Assembly (NCBI GenBank): GCA_965145485.1
Contig: CBCTCU010000021.1
Location: 1 to 47,024 of the forward strand
Reading direction: 5' to 3'
Length of the DNA stretch: 47,024 nucleotides
From: CABQCM01 sp965145485
Lineage (GTDB): Bacteria > Bacillota > Clostridia > Oscillospirales > Acutalibacteraceae
The position numbers and the translations under genes were made by a program. Each line of letters opens with the position of its first letter. Positions within the stretch are counted from its first letter, which is position 1. Under the pieces are notes generated by a model. It saw nothing but the letters and a program-made list of their open reading frames with translations. It was not told where the DNA came from and did not search any database. Below are positions 26,647 to 35,283 of the stretch, one piece after another.

Positions 26647-27467
26647 GCAATGCCATGAGCCTGAAGGCAAAAATCCGCAACATCGCCAAGCAGAAAAATA
26701 TCCCGGCACAGGTCATTTTGCAGAACTATATGTTCGAGCGTCTGCTTGTCCGCCTTGCGGCCTCAGAGTACAAGGACAAGTTTGTACTAAAGGGCGGGAT
26801 GCTGGTGGCGGCCATCGTAGGGCTGGACAACCGGGCGACAATGGATTTGGACACCACGCTGAAAAAACTGCCTCTGACCCCGGAAGCCATCCGCAGCGCA
26901 TTGGAGCAGGTGGCCGCCGTTTCCTTTGACGACGGCGTGACCTTTGAGGTGGGGAAAATCTCGCCCATCCGGGAGGATGACATTTACGGCGGCTACCGTG
27001 TGATGCTGAACGCCCATTTTGACACACTGATTACTCCATTAAGCATTGATGTGTCCACCGGGGATGCCATCACGCCACATGCGGTGCAGTATCAGTTTTC
27101 AGAAATTTTCGATGACGAGAAATCCTACGAGCTGTGGGCATACAACATCGAAACCGTCATGGCGGAGAAGGTGGAAACCATCCTGCGGCGCGGCGTGTTC
27201 AATACCCGCCCCAGAGATTTTTACGATGCTTACATTCTGGCAACCACACAGAAATTTGATAAGGCGGTATTCGCCGAAGCGTTAAACGCCACCGCAACCC
27301 ATCGCGGCACCGCTCGTCAGATTGCGGATGTTCCCGCCATTCTGCACAACATTGAAAATAGCCGGGAACTCAAAGCTATGTGGGAAAAGTACCGCAAGCA
27401 GTTTGCCTATGCCGCCCACATTGAGTACAGTCAGATCATGGATGTGCTGAAAACGTTGGTTCCCTAA
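26643..27467 (+). CDS. abiEii: AbiEii nucleotidyltransferase toxin
   Basis: 274-residue toxin of the nucleotidyltransferase fold. VLKGGMLVAAIVGLDNRATMDLD holds the GG signature (51-52) and the metal-binding Asp pair (68 and 70). A later RPRDFYDAYIL motif is typical. Some family members block translation by nucleotidylating tRNA; others use other targets. GTG start overlaps the abiEi stop by 4 bases, so expression is coupled. Confidence 0.92.
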   Translation: MSNAMSLKAKIRNIAKQKNIPAQVILQNYMFERLLVRLAASEYKDKFVLKGGMLVAAIVGLDNRATMDLDTTLKKLPLTPEAIRSALEQVAAVSFDDGVTFEVGKISPIREDDIYGGYRVMLNAHFDTLITPLSIDVSTGDAITPHAVQYQFSEIFDDEKSYELWAYNIETVMAEKVETILRRGVFNTRPRDFYDAYILATTQKFDKAVFAEALNATATHRGTARQIADVPAILHNIENSRELKAMWEKYRKQFAYAAHIEYSQIMDVLKTLVP

Positions 27468-27544
27468 AGGTTGGAGCCCGGAAGAATAAAAAGTGGAAAG
27501 TACATGAAGTGTGATCACCAAAAATGAAGGAGCAAGGGAAGCAC

Positions 27545-29323
27545 ATGAAAACAAATGATAGACCGCTTACCGACTTAATGAAAGCTGTGGACACCGGCGC
27601 TGCGCAGCTTCCTGATTTCCAGAGAGGCTGGGTGTGGGATGATGGGCGCATCAGGGCGCTGATCCTCAGTGTAATTCATAATTTCCCAGTGGGAGCAGCA
27701 ATGTTTCTGGAATATGGAAATGAGAGTATCCATTTCAAGCATAAACCGATTGAAGGTTCTGGTGCCAATCCAAATACCGAGCCAGACGAGCTGATTCTTG
27801 ACGGCCAGCAGAGATTAACCTCTTTGTATAATGCCTTGTACTGCAAGAATCCTGTCCATACCAAAACGGATAAGGGTAAGGAGATCGAAAGATTCTATTA
27901 TCTGGATATTGAAAAGGCGCTCGACCCGAGCGCAGACGATGAGGATATTGTTGTTTCGATTCCAGCGTCGCGGCAGGTCACATCTGATTTTGGCCGGAAA
28001 ATTGAAAAAGACCTCTCCACAAGGCAGGATGAGTTCAAGCTGAAAATGTTCCCGCTCAATATCATTCTGAATTCCAGTGAGGAACAGGGCTGGCAAAACG
28101 AATACTACGCCTTTTACAACTATGATCCAGCAATTATCCGTCAGTTTACTGATCTTTTTTCCAAAATTATCATGCCGACACAGAAGTATGCTATGCCGGT
28201 TATTCTGCTTGATAAAGAGACTCCCAAAGAGGCCGTCTGCCAAGTCTTTGAAAATGTCAATACCGGCGGCGTTTCTTTGACTGTTTTTGAACTTGTCACC
28301 GCAATTTTTGCGATGGACGATTTTCCGCTGCGTAAGGATTGGGAAGAACGCAAGGAACAATATTTCTCAGGCGATCTGCTGAATATTGTAACGGCCACAG
28401 ACTTCCTGACAGCTCTTACGTTGCTCTCCTCGTTCCAGTCGGGCGGAACGGTGAGTTGCAAGAAAAAAGATGTATTGGCTTTAAGTTTGGCATCTTATCA
28501 GAAGTATGCGGATGACCTTTGCAAAGGATTCTCTCTGGCTGCCAAATTGCTGCAAGAAGAACGGGTATTTTCCAGTCGTGACCTTCCGTATAGCACACAG
28601 CTCATTCCTCTTGCAGCTATCTGCACGGTGCTGATGGATGAGAACCGGATTAACACTACCACCGCAAGGAACATGGTAAAGCAGTGGTATTGGTGCGGTG
28701 TATTTGGCGAACTATATGGCTCGGCGAATGAGACAAGGTACGCCAATGACATTACGCAGGTTATCAAGTGGATTACAGGTAATGGTGATCTTCCCAAAAC
28801 GGTCACTGATTTCTTCTTCAATCCGACACGCCTACTCAGCTTGCAATCCAGACAGTCTGCGGCGTACAAAGGCATTATGGCGCTGATTCTAAAGAACCAT
28901 GCCCGTGATTTCATTTCCGGCTCGGAGATGGACTTCTCGACATACTCAAATGAGAAGATCGACATTCATCATATTTTCCCAAAAGATTACTGCATCGGGC
29001 AAAGATACGATAAGTCTAAATGGAACAGTATCGTGAATAAAACGCCTCTTTCCGCAAGCAGCAATCGAGAAATCGGTGGCGTTGCACCATCTGTTTATAT
29101 AGGAAAGCTTGAAAAGAAAGGTTCCGTATTACCATCAGATTTGGACGTCTATGTGGAGACGCACTGGATTGACCACAATCTGCTGAGAAGCAATGAATTT
29201 CAGGCTTTCATCATTGATCGCGCCAAGAAATTACTGAGCGCAATCGAAACAGCTACTGGGAGAACAGTATCCGGCAAAGACTCCGATGAAGTACGGCAGG
29301 CTTTCGGAGCATCATTGGAATAA
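27545..29323 (+). CDS. DUF262/DUF1524 protein, GmrSD-like nuclease
   Basis: 592-residue predicted defence nuclease. The N-terminal DUF262 (ParB/sulfiredoxin-like NTPase) has LPDFQRGWVWD (22-32) and ILDGQQRLTSL with DGQQR at 86-90. The C-terminal DUF1524-type HNH motif is DIHHIFPKDY (473-482), followed by NKTPLS. The fused arrangement matches GmrSD Type IV enzymes that cut modified phage DNA. ATG at 27545 is preferred; ATG at 27524 has no ribosome binding site. It lies between AbiE and the Type III genes in the same direction. More AT-rich than its neighbours. Confidence 0.88.
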   Translation: MKTNDRPLTDLMKAVDTGAAQLPDFQRGWVWDDGRIRALILSVIHNFPVGAAMFLEYGNESIHFKHKPIEGSGANPNTEPDELILDGQQRLTSLYNALYCKNPVHTKTDKGKEIERFYYLDIEKALDPSADDEDIVVSIPASRQVTSDFGRKIEKDLSTRQDEFKLKMFPLNIILNSSEEQGWQNEYYAFYNYDPAIIRQFTDLFSKIIMPTQKYAMPVILLDKETPKEAVCQVFENVNTGGVSLTVFELVTAIFAMDDFPLRKDWEERKEQYFSGDLLNIVTATDFLTALTLLSSFQSGGTVSCKKKDVLALSLASYQKYADDLCKGFSLAAKLLQEERVFSSRDLPYSTQLIPLAAICTVLMDENRINTTTARNMVKQWYWCGVFGELYGSANETRYANDITQVIKWITGNGDLPKTVTDFFFNPTRLLSLQSRQSAAYKGIMALILKNHARDFISGSEMDFSTYSNEKIDIHHIFPKDYCIGQRYDKSKWNSIVNKTPLSASSNREIGGVAPSVYIGKLEKKGSVLPSDLDVYVETHWIDHNLLRSNEFQAFIIDRAKKLLSAIETATGRTVSGKDSDEVRQAFGASLE

Positions 29324-29402
29324 ACATCTTACTGATAGAGTATTTCGCCCTTCCCATACGGGACAGGTCTTTTACGATAGCAGCGACAGGGAGGAACGAC
29401 CC

Positions 29403-30971
29403 ATGCCCACATTGGAATGGATTGGAAAAGATAAAGTCATCAACCATCACCAGGAAGTACCCTTCCGGGTGCTTAACCGGCAGTATAGCTTTGACGAAAA
29501 CGGCCAGCACGCCGAAGATAACGGCAGCGAAAACATGATTATCCACGGGGATAATCTGGACGCGCTGAAGGCCCTGCTGCCCCGGTATGAGGGCCGGGTG
29601 AAGTGCATCTACATCGATCCTCCTTATAACACCGGCAACGAGGGCTGGGTGTATAACGACAATGTGAACGACCCGAAAATCAAGAAGTGGCTGGGCGAAG
29701 TGGTAGGCAAAGAGGGCGAGGACCTGACCCGCCACGACAAGTGGCTGTGTATGATGTACCCCCGGCTGAAACTGCTGCAAAAGCTGCTGGCGGAGGACGG
29801 CGTAATCTTCGTTTCTATTGATGACATCGAAGTTACATATCTCCGCCTGATTATGGACGAGATTTTTGGAAAAACAAGCTTTATCGCTCAACTAATCTGG
29901 AAGAGTCGGCAAAACAAAGACAATCGAAATGTTACTAATGTCTCCATTGACCATGAATATGTCCTGTGCTATGGAACAAAACTCCGCGGTTGCAAACGCA
30001 AGGAAGAACAGTATAAAAATCCAGATAATGATCCTCGCGGCCCATGGACAAGCGCAAATATGGTGGGACTGGCAACCGAGGATGCACGTCCTAATCTTCA
30101 CTATGACCTTATCGACCCAAGTACAGGCATAAACTACGGCAAGCCTACAAAGGGATGGCGATACGATAAAAATACCATGTCACGCCTTATTGCGGAAGGG
30201 AGAATTATTTGGCCCGATACTCCTAATGGACGCCCAAGAAAGAAGCAATATTTGGCTGATCTTGCAGGCTTATATACAGGATATTCCTCGATTATCGGAG
30301 AAAATTTTTACACTCGGACAGGCAGTAATGAGCAACTTCAAATCTGGGGAGATATTCGCTTTGACTTTCCTAAGAACTCTGGACTTTTGCAAGAACTGAT
30401 TGAACAAGCTTGTGATGAAAATGACATCATTCTCGACTCCTTCGCTGGTTCCGGCACCACTGCCCACGCCACCCTCAACATGAACAAGGCCGACGGCGGG
30501 CACCGCAAATTCATCTTGGTGGAGATGGAGGACTACGCCGACAGCATCACTGCCGAGCGGGTGCGCCGGGTGATCCGTGGCTACGGCGAGGGCAAGAACG
30601 CCGTAGCGGGCACCGGCGGCAGTTTCAGTTACTACGAGCTGGGAGAGCCGCTGCTCATTGGCGAAAACCTGAACGAAGCTGTTGCGCCTGAAAAAATCCG
30701 GGAGTACATCTGGTTCATGGAGACCAAAACGCCCTACACGCCCGTCGCTGGGGACAATCCCTATTACCTCGGTAAGCACAACGACACCGGCTATTACTTC
30801 TACTATGAGCCGCAACGGCTTACGGTGCTGGACTATGATTTCTTGGCTACCGTCACCGAAAAAGCCGGCGGCACCGTGATTTACGCCGACCGGTGCTCCA
30901 TTGATGATGACAAACTGTCGCAGATGGGGATTGTTTTCAAAAAAATTCCCCGCGATATCAGCCGGTTATAA
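29403..30971 (+). CDS. Type III restriction-modification methyltransferase Mod
   Basis: 522-residue DNA adenine methyltransferase and specificity subunit. The beta-class motif order is seen: catalytic DPPY at 72-75, a target-recognition region, then SAM-binding FAGSGTT at 347-353. ATG at 29403 follows GGGAGG; the open frame before it overlaps the previous gene. The DNA for about residues 150-340 looks clearly more AT-rich than the parts on either side, as if the recognition region had been swapped. The res gene follows after 13 bases. Confidence 0.94.
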   Translation: MPTLEWIGKDKVINHHQEVPFRVLNRQYSFDENGQHAEDNGSENMIIHGDNLDALKALLPRYEGRVKCIYIDPPYNTGNEGWVYNDNVNDPKIKKWLGEVVGKEGEDLTRHDKWLCMMYPRLKLLQKLLAEDGVIFVSIDDIEVTYLRLIMDEIFGKTSFIAQLIWKSRQNKDNRNVTNVSIDHEYVLCYGTKLRGCKRKEEQYKNPDNDPRGPWTSANMVGLATEDARPNLHYDLIDPSTGINYGKPTKGWRYDKNTMSRLIAEGRIIWPDTPNGRPRKKQYLADLAGLYTGYSSIIGENFYTRTGSNEQLQIWGDIRFDFPKNSGLLQELIEQACDENDIILDSFAGSGTTAHATLNMNKADGGHRKFILVEMEDYADSITAERVRRVIRGYGEGKNAVAGTGGSFSYYELGEPLLIGENLNEAVAPEKIREYIWFMETKTPYTPVAGDNPYYLGKHNDTGYYFYYEPQRLTVLDYDFLATVTEKAGGTVIYADRCSIDDDKLSQMGIVFKKIPRDISRL

Positions 30972-30984
30972 GGAGGCAGAATAC

Positions 30985-33588
30985 ATGGAACTGAAAACCT
31001 ATCAGCGGCAGGTTATCGCCGATCTGAACCGCTATCTGGAACTGCTGGGCAAAACCAAAGATTATATCGCCTCTTTCCGCCTCTTTTGGCAGGAGAAGGG
31101 TGCGCCCACGCTGGGCAGCTATCAGGATGCATTGCCCGGCGTCCCCAACCTCTGCTTCAAGGTGCCCACCGGCGGCGGGAAAACCTTTCTTGCCTGCAAC
31201 GCCGTCCGTCCGGTATTTGACGCACTGCCGTTCACCAAGACAAAAGTGGTGGTGTGGCTGGTGCCGTCCGATGCGATTCTGACGCAGACAGTCAAAGCGT
31301 TGAAAGACCCGCGCCATCCGTACCGGCAGAAAATCGATGTGGATTTTGGCGGGCGGGTGGAGGTCTACACCAAGCAGGAGCTTTTGAACGGGCAGAATTT
31401 CAACCCCACCGCCATCACCGAACAGCTCTCCATTATGGTGCTGTCCTACGATTCCTTTCGCGGGCGCGGCAAGGAGGGCTTGAAAGCCTATCAGGAGAAC
31501 AGCAACCTTACCGCCTTCGCCAAGGTGCTGGGCGCGCCGGAAAATCCCATCGAAAAGGCGGACGAGACGGCGCTGTTTCAGGTCATCAACCAGCTCAACC
31601 CGCTGGTGGTCGTGGACGAGAGCCATCACGCCCGGTCGGAACTGAGCATTGAAATGCTCGCCAATTTCAATCCCTGCTTTGTGCTGGATTTGACCGCTAC
31701 CCCCAAGAAGCGCAGCAACATCATCTCCTATGTGGACGCGGTGCAGCTCAAAGCGGAGCACATGGTCAAGCTGCCGGTGATCGTCTATAACCGGGACAGT
31801 CAGGCCGAGGTGCTGATGGATACAATCGACCTGCGGGACAGGCTGGAAGAAATCGCAGCGGCAGAATATCAAAATGGCGGAAAGTACATACGCCCCATCG
31901 CCCTGTTCCAAGCCCAACCAAAGGGCAAGGAGGATGCGACCACTTTTGAAAAGCTGCGGACGGAGCTGGTAAACGCTGGGATCCCCGCCGAATATATCGC
32001 CATCCGCACCGCCGATGTGAACGAGATGAAAAATGTGGACTTGCTGTCCCCAGACTGTCCTGTGCGGTACATCATCACGGTAAATGCGCTGAAAGAAGGA
32101 TGGGACTGCCCGTTCGCCTATATTCTGGCTTCCCTTGCCAACAAAACCAGTCAGGTGGATGTGGAGCAGATTTTGGGACGCATCCTGCGCCTGCCCTACA
32201 CCGCCGAGCACAAGTCAGATGCCCTGAATTGGTCCTATGTGCTGACTTCTTCCAACGACTTCAACGATACGGTCCAGCAGATTATCCGAGGGCTGAACAG
32301 CGCCGGGTTCAGCGACAGGGATTACCGCCTTGCCGAGCCGGCAGAACCGGTTAAACCCACTCCTGTTCCGGAACAGCTTCCAATTATTGAGCCAGAAGCC
32401 CCACAGGAGGATTTTGCCGGGCTGGACGGGAAATCCATCGGGGCAGAGCTGCAACGGCGCAGAGAGAGCGAAAATTCGCCGGAATCCGCCCCCAAAGCGG
32501 ACAGTATGCTTGCCGAGGCCCAGCAGGCTGGAGACGCATACAATCAGGCGGTGCAAGGCGCGGACAACGACCCGTTTGCCGCCGCTCTGCCGTGGGAGGT
32601 GCGAGACAAGGTGAATACATTCCGTATGATTCCCCAGTATCGGGAGAGCGCGGAGGGGCTGCTGATCCCGCAGTTTTTCCAGGTGATTCCGCAATCCCTG
32701 TTTACCGATGGGGATAAGGTGCTGTTGAGCAAGGAACAGCTTGCCGACGGTTTTACCCTGAAAGGCAAGGCATACGATATTGATTTTGCTGCGGCGGATG
32801 ATGAGATTGTCAAAGTCGATGTGGAGACCGGACGCAGTGTGCCGAGGGCCTACCAGATGGAAGCTGCCGATCAGCGGTATTTCAAGGAGTATTTCAGCAG
32901 CTTGCCGCCGGAGAGCCGGGTACGCCAATGTAAAGACATGATGATTCGCCAGTTGGATAAGCTGAACATGGTGGATGGGGGCGATTTGCGCGCCTATGTC
33001 AATCTCATTGTGGATGGGATGGATCGGGAGCAGCTTGCCGCGATGGAAAAAGCTCCGCTGGGCTTTGCGGCAAAAATCCGAGCTAAAATCGAGAGCCTGC
33101 TGGAACAGCACTATAAGGAGACTTTCTTCACCTGGCTGGACCGGGGCAAAATCGTATGCGAGCCCTCCTACCGCCTGCCTGCGGCAATCCATCCCACGAG
33201 CAGTACGGCGATTTACGGAAGGTCACTCTATGAAGCCGAGGAGGACATGAACGCACTGGAACAAGACCTGGTAAAACGGCTGACGGCCATTCCCAATGTG
33301 CTGTGGTGGCACCGGAATATCGCCCGGCACGGCTTTGCCATCAACGGCTACTTCAACCACTACCCGGATATTATGATTATGACGCAGAGCGGCAAAATCA
33401 TCCTTGCCGAAACCAAGGGCGAACACCTGAAAAACGACGACAGTCAGGAGAAAATCGAGCTGGGCGCGGCTTGGCGGAATGCAGCGGGAAATCGGTACCG
33501 CTATTACATGGTGTTCCGGGACGAGGAAAATCTGCCTCATGGTGCGGTGAGCATGGGGCAGTTTGTGGAGACAATCAAGGAACTGTAA
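30985..33588 (+). CDS. Type III restriction enzyme Res subunit
   Basis: 867-residue ATP-dependent helicase and endonuclease. Walker A PTGGGKT at 61-67, Walker B DESH at 211-214, LTATP shortly after, helicase C-terminal motifs (LKEGWDCPFAYILA, VEQILGRILRLP), and a C-terminal PD-(D/E)xK nuclease with Asp near 794 and ETKG at 809-812. A Pro/Glu-rich linker lies near 460-530. ATG at 30985 follows AAGGAGG. With Mod it makes a complete Type III system with no visible lesion. Confidence 0.94.
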   Translation: MELKTYQRQVIADLNRYLELLGKTKDYIASFRLFWQEKGAPTLGSYQDALPGVPNLCFKVPTGGGKTFLACNAVRPVFDALPFTKTKVVVWLVPSDAILTQTVKALKDPRHPYRQKIDVDFGGRVEVYTKQELLNGQNFNPTAITEQLSIMVLSYDSFRGRGKEGLKAYQENSNLTAFAKVLGAPENPIEKADETALFQVINQLNPLVVVDESHHARSELSIEMLANFNPCFVLDLTATPKKRSNIISYVDAVQLKAEHMVKLPVIVYNRDSQAEVLMDTIDLRDRLEEIAAAEYQNGGKYIRPIALFQAQPKGKEDATTFEKLRTELVNAGIPAEYIAIRTADVNEMKNVDLLSPDCPVRYIITVNALKEGWDCPFAYILASLANKTSQVDVEQILGRILRLPYTAEHKSDALNWSYVLTSSNDFNDTVQQIIRGLNSAGFSDRDYRLAEPAEPVKPTPVPEQLPIIEPEAPQEDFAGLDGKSIGAELQRRRESENSPESAPKADSMLAEAQQAGDAYNQAVQGADNDPFAAALPWEVRDKVNTFRMIPQYRESAEGLLIPQFFQVIPQSLFTDGDKVLLSKEQLADGFTLKGKAYDIDFAAADDEIVKVDVETGRSVPRAYQMEAADQRYFKEYFSSLPPESRVRQCKDMMIRQLDKLNMVDGGDLRAYVNLIVDGMDREQLAAMEKAPLGFAAKIRAKIESLLEQHYKETFFTWLDRGKIVCEPSYRLPAAIHPTSSTAIYGRSLYEAEEDMNALEQDLVKRLTAIPNVLWWHRNIARHGFAINGYFNHYPDIMIMTQSGKIILAETKGEHLKNDDSQEKIELGAAWRNAAGNRYRYYMVFRDEENLPHGAVSMGQFVETIKEL

Positions 33589-33627
33589 AATCTATTTTGA
33601 GTATTCGAATTAAGGAAAGGAAACTCG

Positions 33628-34200
33628 TTGTTTATGGATGATGAATACAGGGCTATTGATGATTTAGTGCGAAATCATTTTGCCAATGTTATGTGGACGC
33701 ATAAGATACAGGAAAAGCAAGCCGAAATTTATGAGGCTCGATATAAATTACTTGCAACAACAAATATTGTAACCGCATCACTTACATCGGCGAGTGTGTT
33801 CTCGACTATTTTCGTTGATCCAACATGGGTAAAAATAGTCTCAACAATTGCAGCCTTTGTCACAACAGCCATTAGCGCGTACCTTACATCATTTGATTAC
33901 AAAAGTATGGCTATGGCAAATAAAGCGGCAGCAACAAAGCTTGTAGCACTAAGGGATGAATTGTTGATATTGTTGGCAAAAATCAAGTTTAGGCAGCAAC
34001 CGATTCAGGAGCTTACAGCAGAATTTGATGCTTTGCAAAAGCGGGTACATGATGTATATACAAACGCTCCAAATACCACTTCAAAAGCAGTTGATATGGC
34101 GGAAGTTTCGCTAAAATCTAATAAGGACGGAACATACACAGATGCAGAAATCGACAGCTTGCTTCCAAATTCACTGAAACGGGAGAACAGTAATGAGTAA
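33628..34200 (+). CDS. SLATT-domain membrane effector of a CBASS-like pair
   Basis: 190-residue protein with two membrane helices at about 44-63 and 68-87, an N-terminal amphipathic region and a long cytoplasmic helical tail. This is the SLATT layout, predicted to act as a pore or membrane-disrupting effector activated by a cyclic nucleotide. It overlaps the downstream CD-NTase gene by 8 bases, strongly suggesting a pair. Start is TTG at 33628 (AAAGG seven bases before) or ATG at 33634. Clearly AT-rich compared with the R-M genes upstream. Confidence 0.82.
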   Translation: MFMDDEYRAIDDLVRNHFANVMWTHKIQEKQAEIYEARYKLLATTNIVTASLTSASVFSTIFVDPTWVKIVSTIAAFVTTAISAYLTSFDYKSMAMANKAAATKLVALRDELLILLAKIKFRQQPIQELTAEFDALQKRVHDVYTNAPNTTSKAVDMAEVSLKSNKDGTYTDAEIDSLLPNSLKRENSNE

Positions 34201-35002
34201 TTATGTATCTAAATGTGGTGAAATCATCTCGTTGGACACTCGGACTACTATCTCTGTGCGATATAAAACTATTACACGAGCAATCAATAAAGAATTCTGG
34301 GGTTCTTCCAGTGATACACTACATAGTTTGTATGTAGGGTCATACGGGCGAGGAACTGCTATTAACACCAGCGATATTGATGTGTTGGTACAGCTCCCTC
34401 GATCAAAATATTTACGATATGATACATATAAAGGGAATGGTCAATCACGGCTGTTACAAGTTGTAAAACAAGCCATATTAAGTAGATACCCTCGTACTGA
34501 AGTACGCGCCGATGGACAGGTAATCAAAATGCTTTTTTCTGATGACATGAAGTTTGAAGTGCTTCCTGCATTTTCAAGTACGAACTGGAATGGTAATACG
34601 GTATATGAGTATCCAGATACGAATATGGGCGGAAATTGGCGTTCAACCGATCCAAAATCAGAGCAAGATGCTATGCAAAAGAAGAATACCATCACAAATG
34701 GACTTTTAATCGATACCTGCAAGCACATGAGATATATTCGAGACAATTACTTTTCCAGTTATCATCTTTCTGGTATTGTCATTGACAGCTTTGTTTATAA
34801 TGCAATAGAAAATTGGTCATGGGCAGAGCCAACAAGTACATCAATTGCCGCAATAGGCGAATATGAAAGCACCTTATATAACAATTATTGGTCTCATTAT
34901 AGATACATAAATGTCATCAACGCTCCGGGTAGTAATCAGCCAGTAGATTTGTCAAGTAGCCGAGATTGTCTGGAAAAAGTGTTATATAAAATGACACAAT
35001 GA
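34193..35002 (+). CDS. SMODS-type CD-NTase (cyclic oligonucleotide synthase)
   Basis: 269-residue nucleotidyltransferase. GSYGRGTAINTSDIDV places the GS motif at 49-50 and the metal-binding Asp pair at 61 and 63; FEVLPAF supplies the third acidic residue as Glu122. This is the CD-NTase fold that makes cyclic nucleotide signals on phage infection. With the overlapping SLATT gene it resembles a minimal (type I) CBASS; no Cap2/Cap3 ubiquitin-like genes are present. The nucleotide product cannot be inferred. A terminator follows. Confidence 0.87.
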   Translation: MSNYVSKCGEIISLDTRTTISVRYKTITRAINKEFWGSSSDTLHSLYVGSYGRGTAINTSDIDVLVQLPRSKYLRYDTYKGNGQSRLLQVVKQAILSRYPRTEVRADGQVIKMLFSDDMKFEVLPAFSSTNWNGNTVYEYPDTNMGGNWRSTDPKSEQDAMQKKNTITNGLLIDTCKHMRYIRDNYFSSYHLSGIVIDSFVYNAIENWSWAEPTSTSIAAIGEYESTLYNNYWSHYRYINVINAPGSNQPVDLSSSRDCLEKVLYKMTQ

Positions 35003-35088
35003 TTCTTGATTGTGATAAACAAAGGCGATTTCAGAGATGAATAAAGCCCTATAACAACTGAATAACCGCATCTCATGTTTTCTGATGG

Positions 35089-35115
35089 GGCAGCAGAGAA
35101 ACCTGCTGCCTTTTT
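35089..35115 (+). terminator. Terminator of the defence operon
   Basis: GGCAGCAG pairs with CTGCTGCC around AGAAAC and is followed by five T residues. It closes the run that starts at the 25994 promoter. Confidence 0.9.
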
Positions 35116-35187
35116 CTATGATGACTGTCCTGCGGGGATTCGTGCCGGTGGGCTTGTCATAAATAAACGCACAGGGAGGCGATATGG

Positions 35188-35283
35188 ATGAAAAAAAATT
35201 CACGCAAAGGAGGTGGCATACCAATGCAGCACGGGAAAAAGTCTGTAAATTCGATGGAGGCAGGATATGGCGAAGCCGCTTGA
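35188..35283 (+). CDS. 31-residue peptide overlapping the second recombinase
   Basis: MKKNSRKGGGIPM... ends in GYGEAA. GGAGG lies eight bases before its ATG; a second in-frame ATG (35224) also follows AAAGGAGG. The stop is 17 bases inside the recombinase gene, so it may serve translational coupling. It could also be the remnant of an upstream recombinase gene. Not recognised as a family. Confidence 0.4.
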   Translation: MKKNSRKGGGIPMQHGKKSVNSMEAGYGEAA

